From NCBI GenBank assembly GCA_964574405.1, contig CAZNNN010000004.1, positions 1 to 35,271 of the forward strand: 35,271 bases of DNA, in the 5' to 3' direction. The position numbers and the translations under genes were made by a program. Below, in pieces: positions 7,920 to 14,923 of this stretch. The notes below the pieces were generated by a model that saw nothing but the letters and a program-made list of their open reading frames with translations, was not told the DNA's origin and made no database searches. Within the stretch, counting starts at the first letter, position 1; each line of letters opens with the position of its first letter. Origin of the DNA: JBBAAW01 sp964574405. Lineage in GTDB: Bacteria > Patescibacteriota > WWE3 > UBA101185 > UBA10185.

Positions 7920-9652
7920 GCGGGGTTTCCTTTCAGCATCCATTTTATTTTTTCGGTAATCTCTTCCACAAAAAAAGGCCTACCATCATATTTTACTAGA
8001 TTGTTGGTGACTTCAATTCCCGTGCGTTCTTTAATAAGTCCACCCATTTGTGCAGAATAGTTGCATTCGATGTTTAGTAATCGTTTGGATTCTTTAAGGA
8101 TTAGCGCTACTTCCTGCGTAGGGAAAGGGTTTATCCAAGTTAAATGTAAATAATTAACATTAGGAAAATTTTTGAGCGACTCTAGAATTGAACCTTTATT
8201 ACTTCCCCACGATACTACTGTTAGCTCCGCCTCTTTTGGACCGTAGATGGTGGGGGGTTGCAGGTGATTTTGGGCACAGATCTCCAATTTTTTCATCCTC
8301 TTGTGCATTTGGGCATTTCGGATCGCTGTTTCTTCTGTGGAGTAACCATTTTCATCGTGTTCATCTGAATTAGCAATAAAAAAGTTTCCTGATCCAGCAA
8401 AAGCGCGGGGAGAAATACCATCCGATTCCAGTTTATAACGTTGGTAATCTGTGTTTACACCGTTAACGAGTTTACCTCTATCTATTCTGTACGACGCGGT
8501 GTCAAAGACTTGGAAATTTTGATTGTTGTCGCAGATATTTTTATCAACCAAAATAACCACAGGTGTCTGATAGATCTCCGCCAGATTAAAAGCTTGCATG
8601 GTAAGATCAAAAGCCTCTTTAGCGTCACCCGGAGCAAGAATAATTTTGGGAAATTCTCCTTGATGGGCGTGCAAAATCATGCGCAAATCCCCCTGTTCAC
8701 TCCAGGTGGGAAGACCTGTAGCAGGACCTCCGCGCATGCCCTCAATGATTACTAGCGGCGTTTCTGTTATGCCTGCCAGTCCGTAACCTTCTGTCATTAA
8801 GCAAAAACCCCCGCCGGAAGTGGCGGTTAAGGAACGAGCTCCGGCAAAAGAAGCACCAATAGCCATGTTGATGGCGGAAATCTCGTCTTCCGGTTGTTTG
8901 TAAATGTAGCCGTATTTTTCTTGATTTTCTGCTAAAACAGCCAGAATAGGCGATATTGGCGACATGGGGTAAATGGCGGCAAAATTAAGACCTGCGGAGA
9001 TTGCCCCCAAAGCACAAGCATCGTTGCCGTCTATCACCATTTGAGGCGTAGAATAAGTTAGATCGATTGTTTTCTTAAGAACGGATTCTTGTTTCTCCTT
9101 AAAGTTTTCCAGAGCAAACTCATAGCCTGTTTGGACGGCAGCCAGATTCATTTGGGTAACTTCCGATCCTTTGCTTTTAAACTCTTCCTTGGTCAAACTT
9201 AACAGACCTTCAATATCACCGCCCAAAATCCCCACTGTTGCCCCTAATGCCACCGTATTACTCAACAACTCAACACCTTTAGCTTCTTTGGCAATTTTTG
9301 ACAGAGGTATTGGGTATAAAGTAGTAAAAGAATTTATTTTTGAAAGATCATATTTTTTATCGGAGTCAAACAAAATTCCCGCTCCGTCCGCTAATTCATT
9401 ACAGTGTTTACTGATAGTATCTTGGTTAAGAGCAATCAAAAAGTCACACTTTAAAAAAGGTCCGGTTACCACATTCGCAGAAATATTTATTTGCATCACA
9501 TTATGTCCACCTCTAATTAACGAGGGATATTCAAGGTAGTTGTAAATGTTAAAGCCCGCGCGAGTAGCAAATTTGGCAAACAGGAGTCCTGCGGACTTTA
9601 TACCTTGCCCGGCTTCACCGCCAATTTTAATGGAGAACACTGGGGCTGGCAT
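7916..9652 (-). CDS. korA: 2-oxoacid:ferredoxin oxidoreductase, fused gamma-alpha subunit
   Basis: 578 aa. Residues 1-190 are the gamma domain (GGEAGQGIKSAG near the N-terminus, EYPSLIRGGHNV). Residues ~203-575 are the alpha (pyrimidine-binding) domain. YPMSPISPI (229-237) is a variant of the usual YPITPxSPI, and TSGGGFCLMTE and GMRGGPATGLPTWSEQGDL are also KorA-type. It pairs with KorB, translationally coupled by ATGA. It begins 3 nt after the upstream synthetase-reductase stop (TAG-AAA-ATG), so all three are one operon read from the promoter at 12652. The gamma-alpha fusion is common in KorA-type enzymes. The Ser-Pro change in the YPxTP motif touches the substrate pocket and could mean an unusual 2-oxoacid. 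Confidence 0.93.
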   Translation of the reverse strand: MPAPVFSIKIGGEAGQGIKSAGLLFAKFATRAGFNIYNYLEYPSLIRGGHNVMQINISANVVTGPFLKCDFLIALNQDTISKHCNELADGAGILFDSDKKYDLSKINSFTTLYPIPLSKIAKEAKGVELLSNTVALGATVGILGGDIEGLLSLTKEEFKSKGSEVTQMNLAAVQTGYEFALENFKEKQESVLKKTIDLTYSTPQMVIDGNDACALGAISAGLNFAAIYPMSPISPILAVLAENQEKYGYIYKQPEDEISAINMAIGASFAGARSLTATSGGGFCLMTEGYGLAGITETPLVIIEGMRGGPATGLPTWSEQGDLRMILHAHQGEFPKIILAPGDAKEAFDLTMQAFNLAEIYQTPVVILVDKNICDNNQNFQVFDTASYRIDRGKLVNGVNTDYQRYKLESDGISPRAFAGSGNFFIANSDEHDENGYSTEETAIRNAQMHKRMKKLEICAQNHLQPPTIYGPKEAELTVVSWGSNKGSILESLKNFPNVNYLHLTWINPFPTQEVALILKESKRLLNIECNYSAQMGGLIKERTGIEVTNNLVKYDGRPFFVEEITEKIKWMLKGNPA

Positions 9653-9655
9653 TTT

Positions 9656-12616
9656 CTATGCAAACCTTTCGGTGTAAATTCTCTCTTTGAGGCAACCCAG
9701 CTTTAGTAAAAGAGTCGTGGCATCGGCAATCATATTTTTATTACCGCACATATATGCGCTGCACTTACCGGCGTTTGGATAATCTTTTTCCACCAGTTGG
9801 GTAATAAAACCCCTTGGACCCTTCCAAAAGTCGCCCGGTTTAAAAAGACAAATTTGATAGCTAAAATTAGGATACTTTTTAGTTAAATTGTAATAATATT
9901 CTTGCCAGAAAATCTCGTTTTCGTTGGTAAGTCCGTAGTAAAGTTTTACAGGTTTGGTAATTTTATGTTCTGTTAAGGTCGACTCTATCATACATCTCAC
10001 GGCACTTATTCCCGAGCCAGTTGCTAAAAACAAGAGCTGTTCTGCCCCGTCCTCCGGTTTAAGCGTAAAAGCGCCAAACGGACCTAGATAGGTTATTACA
10101 TCCCCCACCTTTAAATTCTCAAAAAACTGCGAACCTGGTCCTCCAGGACGAGTGTCTACCAAAAGCCCAAAGTGGCGCTGATCCCCAATAGTCGCCACTG
10201 AATAAGCCCGCATGGTATTTGGTGCAACTTTTATATTTACATATTGACCGGGTTTTAAATTAAGGGGCTTTTCACTCTCAAACTCAAAGTAATGAAATTT
10301 GCTAGCCAGCACCGTTGTTGACAGTGTTCCCGCCAAATTAAATTTTAGTCCTTCTTGCATAGGGTTATTTTGCCTCAAAACTACTTTAGAGTCCACTGCC
10401 CACACATCGTTGATGTTTATTATTACAGGATTAATTTCAATTTCCTTGGCTTCTGGTACCGCCGTTGCCAATTTCCCCATGTCCAAAATCAACTTATAAA
10501 GTTTGTCTAGCGCGTACGGAGGATCTTCGTTTTTACCTTTTAGAACCTTATAAACCTTGGATTTTTGCACCAACTCTTTGGCATCCTCCAAAGTTATTGG
10601 CAGAAGTCGCAAATTTTTGTCCGCAATAAGTTCTGCAAACATACCTCCCGCCCCAAAAAGCAAAACTGCACCAAAGGAGGGATCTTGTTTAACGCCCACA
10701 ATCACCTCCACACCGTTAGAAACATCTTTTTGAATCTGAAAGCCCATATCTAATTTGAGCAACGCATCCAGCTGTTCCACTTTTCTTTCCACCTTGTGCC
10801 ATGAATCGTTTAGGACTTCTTCATTTCCAATACCCAAAATTATCCCACCCACTTCTCTCTTGTGTAAAAGTCTCGGTGATGAAAGTTTTAGCACTACTGG
10901 CCAGCCGTGTGCTTGGGCAAATTTCTGTGCCTCTTCCAAAGTTTTTGGCGACATAGTAGGGGGCGTAGGAATTCCCGCCGATTTTATTAATGTGTTGGCG
11001 TCCAAATTATCCAATGCAGACTGCTTATTTGCTAGAGCTCTATTAATTACATTTTTTATAATGGAGTCGTCATAGTTAATAAGCTCGCGCTCATGTTCAT
11101 AAGAAGAAATCCGCGGAGCGTTTTCTTCGTTGGACATGACGCGAGCGTTTAATTTATCCCTCTGCACCTTGTATTTCCACATCGCCCCCATGGCAGAAAT
11201 AGCCTCCTCCGGAAAGCTAAAAGACGGAATTTTGTACTTATTTAAAATCCCTTCGCCGTACAATACCGACTCCCCGCCCATAAACGAGCAAAAAATAGGC
11301 TTGTGGTATTTTTTACTTGCCTCACCTACCACCATAGCGGTTTTTTCAATCTGCGTCATAATTTGCGGAGTCAAAAGTACCAGCAGGCAATCCACTTCCG
11401 GCTTTGGTAACAGCACATCCATAGCCTGCGCGTACCTATCTGCCAAAGCGTCGCCCAAAACATCCACCGGATTCATAATGTTGGCTGACCTTGGCAAAGT
11501 TTCCGCCAGTTTCTTTTTGGTTTTCTCGTCTAATTGGGCAAGCTCTAAACCCTCCAAACTTATAGCGTCCGCGCTTACCACCGCGGGTCCACCGGCATTA
11601 GAAATTATGGCCACCCCTGGGCCAGCAGGCAGATTTTCCCAAGAAAACGCCTTAGCAAAGTCAAAAAACTCCTGCAGTGTTTTACATCTGGTAATTCCCG
11701 CCTGTTCCACTAAAGCTTGTAAAATGTCGTCCTCTTGAGCAATAGCCCCGGTATGCGAGCTCATAGCTTTAACGGCAGAGGGAGTTTTGCCAGGTTTTAG
11801 CAGAAACATAGGATTCTTTTTGCAAACTTCTTGGGCGACTTTTAGAAACTGCGGACCATCTGATATTGACTCGAGATAGAGTCCAATAGGGTTTAGAGTT
11901 GATAATCCAGCTTGCGTCGTGTCCACCGAAAAAAACGCTTCGCGGATTTTTTCCTGTGTCCACGATTGCTCGCTTGTTGCCGTAGCCACCTCTAACTCAT
12001 CCAAAAAATATTCCAAGACATGGTTCTCGTTTATCACCGACTTATTTCCCAGTGTAATAAACTGCCTAAATCCCAACTCGTTTTGCTGGCACCAGTCAAA
12101 CAAACTTGCTGCAATAGCGCCCGATTGGGTAATAAAGCGCAAATTGCCCAAGTTTTTTGGTGGCTGGCCAAAAGTGGTATTTATGGGCGTCTGATTGTTT
12201 ACAAAACCCAAACAGTTTGGTCCCAAGAGATTGATTCCCGCCCGGTTTGCCGTTTCAACGAGTTCTTTTTCCAATTTTTCACCTTCCGCACCCGTTTCCT
12301 TATAGCCTGCCGCAAAAACCAACACATTTTTAATGCCGTTGTGTTCACATTCTTTTAAAATTTGTGTGACTACGGGAGCGGGTATGGCTAGTATTGCCAA
12401 ATCAGGCGATTCCGGCAGATCGGCCAAACTTTTGTAACACTTTAAATCGGTAACCAACTCGTAATTTGGGTTGACAGGGTAAATTTTACCCGTAAATTCG
12501 GACTCAACGATGTTTTTTAACACTATCGCACCCAATTTTTGTGGTTCTTGGGAAGCTCCCACCACCGCCACGGATTTGGGATTAAACAGTAATTTTAGAT
12601 CTTTTTGGGCAGTCAT
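9656..12616 (-). CDS. ADP-forming acyl-CoA synthetase fused to a flavin NAD(P)H:ferredoxin-reductase-like domain
   Basis: 986 aa in one open frame. Residues 1-~135 are a CoA-binding Rossmann domain (VAVVGAS). The flavodoxin-like ligase domains follow, to ~480, including the phospho-His loop SSHTGA (H288). Residues ~525-750 are an ATP-grasp domain (KREVGGIILG, EINPVI). This is the full alpha-beta fused ADP-forming acetyl-CoA synthetase, which makes acid plus ATP from acyl-CoA. From ~757 to the end is an FNR-type oxidoreductase: FAD motif RAYS (803-806), NAD(P) motif GSGIS (867-871), CGNK and a C-terminal aromatic end (YTERF). It has no 2Fe-2S domain. About 30 extra residues (205-240) interrupt the second synthetase domain. 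It heads the operon with korA and korB, so one polypeptide could couple ATP formation to reoxidation of the reduced ferredoxin. Confidence 0.92.
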   Translation of the reverse strand: MTAQKDLKLLFNPKSVAVVGASQEPQKLGAIVLKNIVESEFTGKIYPVNPNYELVTDLKCYKSLADLPESPDLAILAIPAPVVTQILKECEHNGIKNVLVFAAGYKETGAEGEKLEKELVETANRAGINLLGPNCLGFVNNQTPINTTFGQPPKNLGNLRFITQSGAIAASLFDWCQQNELGFRQFITLGNKSVINENHVLEYFLDELEVATATSEQSWTQEKIREAFFSVDTTQAGLSTLNPIGLYLESISDGPQFLKVAQEVCKKNPMFLLKPGKTPSAVKAMSSHTGAIAQEDDILQALVEQAGITRCKTLQEFFDFAKAFSWENLPAGPGVAIISNAGGPAVVSADAISLEGLELAQLDEKTKKKLAETLPRSANIMNPVDVLGDALADRYAQAMDVLLPKPEVDCLLVLLTPQIMTQIEKTAMVVGEASKKYHKPIFCSFMGGESVLYGEGILNKYKIPSFSFPEEAISAMGAMWKYKVQRDKLNARVMSNEENAPRISSYEHERELINYDDSIIKNVINRALANKQSALDNLDANTLIKSAGIPTPPTMSPKTLEEAQKFAQAHGWPVVLKLSSPRLLHKREVGGIILGIGNEEVLNDSWHKVERKVEQLDALLKLDMGFQIQKDVSNGVEVIVGVKQDPSFGAVLLFGAGGMFAELIADKNLRLLPITLEDAKELVQKSKVYKVLKGKNEDPPYALDKLYKLILDMGKLATAVPEAKEIEINPVIININDVWAVDSKVVLRQNNPMQEGLKFNLAGTLSTTVLASKFHYFEFESEKPLNLKPGQYVNIKVAPNTMRAYSVATIGDQRHFGLLVDTRPGGPGSQFFENLKVGDVITYLGPFGAFTLKPEDGAEQLLFLATGSGISAVRCMIESTLTEHKITKPVKLYYGLTNENEIFWQEYYYNLTKKYPNFSYQICLFKPGDFWKGPRGFITQLVEKDYPNAGKCSAYMCGNKNMIADATTLLLKLGCLKERIYTERFA

Positions 12617-12623
12617 TAAAACT

Positions 12624-12652
12624 AGTTTATTTTAATGTAGTCCGTGTGTCAA
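12624..12652 (-). promoter_or_regulatory. Promoter of the synthetase-reductase/korAB operon
   Basis: On the minus strand: consensus -35 TTGACA (12652-12647), exactly 17 bp, -10 TAAACT (12629-12624), 7 nt (AGTTTTA), then the ATG at 12616. The first transcribed base should be the A of the start codon. Confidence 0.75.
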
Positions 12653-12675
12653 AAATAGGGCGTTTCTATGTTGTC

Positions 12676-12716
12676 GTGACGGCAAATTCTAGTGATACTA
12701 GAAATCAAGATCTTGA
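12676..12716. repeat. Double-dyad repeat, copy 1
   Basis: 41 bp matching 16996-17036 at 36 of 41 positions. It contains two dyads: TTCTAGT-GAT-ACTAGAA (7-bp arms) and the perfect 12-bp palindrome TCAAGATCTTGA. It sits between the divergent operon promoter at 12652 and the tRNA-like gene. The final TTGA of the palindrome overlaps a possible -35 for the tRNA-like gene, just as copy 2 overlaps a real-looking -35. Confidence 0.75.
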
Positions 12717-12742
12717 TCTTGTCAGAACTAATTTCCTAAAGT
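12713..12742 (+). promoter_or_regulatory. Possible promoter of the tRNA-like gene
   Basis: TTGATC (12713-12718), 18 bp, TAAAGT (12737-12742), predicting a start near 12749, about 14 nt before the 5' end of the tRNA-like gene. Both hexamers are off-consensus. An alternative TTGTCA (12719-12724) has no good -10. Confidence 0.35.
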
Positions 12743-12762
12743 AACCTGCGGACATTGGTTCT

Positions 12763-12848
12763 GGAGGGTACTGTGTCGAGGAGACACCTCATTCCGATAA
12801 AATGCTGGATCTGAAAAGATCGGGGTTCGAATCCCCTGCCCTCCGCCA
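12763..12848 (+). tRNA. Unusual class II tRNA-like gene, 8/4 acceptor/T branch, GAU anticodon with C33
   Basis: 86 nt with an encoded 3' CCA. Acceptor GGAGGGTA (12763-12770) pairs all 8 positions with 12837-12844 (one G-U). The T stem is GGGG/CCCC (4 bp) around TTCGAAT. A 7/5 fold would force a C-T mismatch at the base of the T stem, so 8/4 fits better. D arm: GTGTC/GACAC with loop GAGGA. Anticodon arm: 4 paired bp (CATT/AATG) plus a T-C mismatch, loop CCGATAA (12794-12800), so the anticodon would be GAU (Ile). The canonical U33 is C. Variable arm: GATCT/AGATC with loop GAAA. The long variable arm and discriminator G73 are serine-type features. 8/4 tRNAs with serine identity are known in bacteria (the so-called allo-tRNAs). 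Whether this one is charged, and whether it enters the ribosome, is unknown; C33 and the weak anticodon stem argue against normal decoding. Confidence 0.75.
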
Positions 12849-12872
12849 TATTGCATCGCAATTTATATTGAT

Positions 12873-12900
12873 TTGACATCGGCAGTACAGCCTGTATAAT
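12873..12900 (+). promoter_or_regulatory. Strong consensus promoter of the small RNA
   Basis: TTGACA (12873-12878), 16-bp spacer, TATAAT (12895-12900): both hexamers are perfect. Start is predicted at 12907-12908. The spacer holds an imperfect 12-bp dyad, GGC-A-GTAC-A-GCC (12881-12892), a possible operator. Confidence 0.8.
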
Positions 12901-12906
12901 TACTTT

Positions 12907-12969
12907 AGTTTATCGGAATGAGGATCAATGCAGATCCAAAAAAGAAGACTCGCAAGGGTCTTCTTTTTT
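12907..12969 (+). ncRNA. Small RNA antisense to the tRNA-like anticodon arm
   Basis: A ~63-nt transcription unit between a consensus promoter and an intrinsic terminator. Its 5' segment TTTATCGGAATGAGG (12909-12923) is the perfect reverse complement of 12787-12801, which covers the D-arm end, the 5' anticodon stem, the whole anticodon loop and one 3' stem base of the tRNA-like gene. A small hairpin follows (GGATC, loop AATGCA, GATCC; 12922-12937), then the terminator. Eight bases (CAGATCCA, 12931-12938) also complement the variable arm (12806-12813), but in non-collinear order. Two short reading frames cross the unit (ATG at 12918 and 12928), the latter behind a GAGG. Both run through the terminator hairpin, so I treat it as non-coding. 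Confidence 0.7.
12938..12969 (+). terminator. Intrinsic terminator of the small RNA
   Basis: Eight-bp stem GAAGACTC/GGGTCTTC (one G-U) with a GCAA tetraloop, flanked by A6 on the left and T6 on the right. It should work on the plus strand and, because of the A tract, could also act on the minus strand. Confidence 0.9.
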
Positions 12970-12990
12970 ATTCCTATCGCATACGAAACA

Positions 12991-13036
12991 GTAGCAAATT
13001 TTGTCAACTTACCGAGTAAAATCTGAATCTTGCTAC
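12991..13036 (+). other. Two-stem RNA structure upstream of rmuC
   Basis: GTAGCAA (12991-12997) pairs with TTGCTAC (13030-13036). Inside it ATTTT (12998-13002) pairs with AAAAT (13018-13022). A T6 run follows at 13043-13048 after GGCGGG. It may be a back-up terminator for the small RNA locus. It lies outside the predicted rmuC transcript, which starts at its ATG. Confidence 0.35.
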
Positions 13037-13064
13037 GGCGGGTTTTTTGTTGCCTAAAGTGTAG

Positions 13065-13070
13065 TAGAAT
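13065..13070 (+). promoter_or_regulatory. -10 element of rmuC
   Basis: TAGAAT, then 6 nt (ACCTTC), then the ATG at 13077: another leaderless layout. The -35 region at 17 bp (GTTTTT) is poor. Confidence 0.45.
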
Positions 13071-13076
13071 ACCTTC

Positions 13077-14162
13077 ATGGAAATTTTAACCCTCGCTATC
13101 GTGGTAGTCCTGGTTTTAGGAGTCGCCATATTTTTGTATTCCCAAATAAAGTCGCTCAAGGAAAAGCCAGAAGATGCCAAAGACCAAGTTTTAATGGAGT
13201 GGTTAAAGAGCATGAAGCTAGAAGTTACCGAGTCAATCAACAAAAACTCGCAAACGCTGGAGCAGCAACTTAAAAGTCAGCGGGAAACTATGGAAAAGCA
13301 ATTGAGTGACCAACGAATGGAAGCTACCAGGCAAAGTGGTCAAATGGCGCAAAATTTAACTCAAGCCTTAAACCAGCAGTTAAATAACACACAGGAAGTT
13401 ATTAGAAATGTGCAAAAGCAGTTGGGGGGAATTGAAGAATTTGGCAAGGATATTAAGGATTTAAGCAATGTTTTAAAGTCACCAAAGTTGCGGGGCGGTT
13501 TGGGTGAGCAGTTTTTATATGAAATTTTGGCTAATGTTTTGCCCAAGGAGCTCTATGCTACGCAATATAAATTTAAGGACGGAAATACTTGCGATGCGAT
13601 GGTGTTTACGGATAAAGGCATGATTCCGGTGGATTCCAAATTTCCTATGGAAAATTATAAATTGAGTGTAACTACGGAAAGCCCAGAAGAACGGGATAAA
13701 GCCAAGAAAAAATTTATTGACGATGTAAAAAAGCGAATTGACGAAATAGCAGGCAAGTACATTTTACCCGCGGAAGGTACAACAGAGAATGCGGTAATGT
13801 ATATTCCCAGTGAAAGTGTTTTTTACGACATGATTGTAAATACGCCTGCAGTGGAGGAATACGCGCGGAATAAAAATATTATGTTGGCAAGTCCTAACAC
13901 AATTTCCTACTTTTTAAAGGTGGTTTTAGTGGCGTACAAACAACACGAGTTGCAAAAGCATGCGGTAGAAATTCAAAAAGCTTTGGTGGGCATTAAAATT
14001 GAAGCGGAAAAATTTAACGAGGATTTGGGGGTTTTGGAGCGCCACATTACCAACGCGTACAAATCTATGGACGGAGTTAAAAATAGGTTTAGTAAATTTT
14101 TTAATCGGCTGGAGAATGTGCAATCCATTGAAGGTCCTAAGGAGCAACCTAAGTTACTTTAG
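13077..14162 (+). CDS. rmuC: RmuC family DNA recombination protein
   Basis: 361 aa. One N-terminal membrane helix (residues ~4-22) is followed by a long Gln/Glu-rich coiled coil (~45-125) and then the RmuC nuclease-like core (SPKLRGGLGEQFLYEIL, DAMVF, PVDSKFPMENY, MYIPSE). RmuC limits DNA inversions and recombination at short repeats, and is thought to act as a restriction-endonuclease-fold enzyme tethered to the membrane. Length and domain order are normal. The start is supported by the -10 at 13065-13070 with no leader. ftsE follows after 17 nt with its own -10, so co-expression is partial at most. Confidence 0.92.
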   Translation: MEILTLAIVVVLVLGVAIFLYSQIKSLKEKPEDAKDQVLMEWLKSMKLEVTESINKNSQTLEQQLKSQRETMEKQLSDQRMEATRQSGQMAQNLTQALNQQLNNTQEVIRNVQKQLGGIEEFGKDIKDLSNVLKSPKLRGGLGEQFLYEILANVLPKELYATQYKFKDGNTCDAMVFTDKGMIPVDSKFPMENYKLSVTTESPEERDKAKKKFIDDVKKRIDEIAGKYILPAEGTTENAVMYIPSESVFYDMIVNTPAVEEYARNKNIMLASPNTISYFLKVVLVAYKQHELQKHAVEIQKALVGIKIEAEKFNEDLGVLERHITNAYKSMDGVKNRFSKFFNRLENVQSIEGPKEQPKLL

Positions 14163-14164
14163 GC

Positions 14165-14170
14165 TATACT
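14165..14170 (+). promoter_or_regulatory. -10 element of the ftsEX-M23 operon
   Basis: TATACT, 9 nt, then the ATG at 14180, predicting a leader of about 3 nt. It starts 3 bp after the rmuC stop codon. No good -35 is visible within the rmuC end. Confidence 0.45.
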
Positions 14171-14179
14171 GTACTTGAT

Positions 14180-14923
14180 ATGAAAAAACTGCCTAAAGAA
14201 AACGCACGGGTACAGAATAGATCTAACGATGTTTTGGTTTCCTTCCAAAATGTCACTAAAGAGTACGACAATGGATTTAAGTGTTTGGAGGATGTTTCAT
14301 TTACCATCAATCGCGGAGAGTTTGTGTTTTTGGTGGGTAGATCTGGCGCGGGCAAGTCTTCTATTGTTAAACTACTCATCCGTGAGCAAACACCAAGTTC
14401 CGGAAGCGTAGTATTTGACGGCGTAGACATTGCCGCCATTCCTCATAAAGAAATACACACGATGCGTAGAAGAATCGGCGTGGTTTTTCAAGATTTTAAA
14501 GTTTTGGCATCTAAAAATGTTTTTGACAATGTGGCAATTGCTTTAGAAGTTACAGATACCCCAAAAAGTCAAATAAAAGAAGTGGTAGATAATGTACTAA
14601 CCTTGGTGGGGCTTTTAGATAAGTCGCAAAGATTTCCCGCGGAACTTTCTGGTGGCGAGCTTCAAAGAGTTGTTATAGCGCGGGCTTTAGCGCACGAACC
14701 GGATCTTTTGGTGGCGGATGAACCCACCGGTAATATTGATCCTGTTTCGAGTGCGCAAATAATAGAAGTGTTTGAAAAAGTTAATAAAATGGGTGCAGCG
14801 GTTTTAATGGCTACCCATGACGATAGAGTAGTAGATAAACTAAAAAAACGAGTTGTACGACTTGAGGGAGGGAAGGTAGTTTCTGATGTTCAGGAAGGAA
14901 AATATGCCCAAAGTACTAAATAA
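14180..14923 (+). CDS. ftsE: Cell division ATP-binding protein FtsE
   Basis: 247-aa ABC ATPase. Walker A GRSGAGKS (residues 53-60), Q-loop, signature LSGGELQR, Walker B LLVADEPTGNID and the switch His (ATHDD) are all present. With FtsX it forms the FtsEX complex that couples ATP hydrolysis to activation of cell-wall hydrolases during division. It has ~18 extra N-terminal residues before the first strand, so an internal start is possible, but the -10 at 14165 favours 14180. The 3' end overlaps ftsX by 20 bp. Confidence 0.95.
   Translation: MKKLPKENARVQNRSNDVLVSFQNVTKEYDNGFKCLEDVSFTINRGEFVFLVGRSGAGKSSIVKLLIREQTPSSGSVVFDGVDIAAIPHKEIHTMRRRIGVVFQDFKVLASKNVFDNVAIALEVTDTPKSQIKEVVDNVLTLVGLLDKSQRFPAELSGGELQRVVIARALAHEPDLLVADEPTGNIDPVSSAQIIEVFEKVNKMGAAVLMATHDDRVVDKLKKRVVRLEGGKVVSDVQEGKYAQSTK

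Noticed and set aside
12763..12848. tRNA-Sec
   Set aside because: The 8-bp acceptor and long D stem recall SelC, but there is no UCA anticodon, and the window shows no Sec genes.
12806..12938. Second 8-nt complementarity between the small RNA and the tRNA-like variable arm as part of one duplex
   Set aside because: The order of the two complementary segments is not collinear, and the 8 nt belong to a local hairpin in each RNA. Probably coincidental.
12918..13026. Two small ORFs (33 aa from 12918, 32 aa from 12928, the latter basic then hydrophobic like a type I toxin)
   Set aside because: Both run through the very strong terminator at 12938-12969, so a full mRNA would rarely be made. Worth recalling if transcripts prove longer, because the GAGG before 12928 lies in the segment complementary to the tRNA-like gene.
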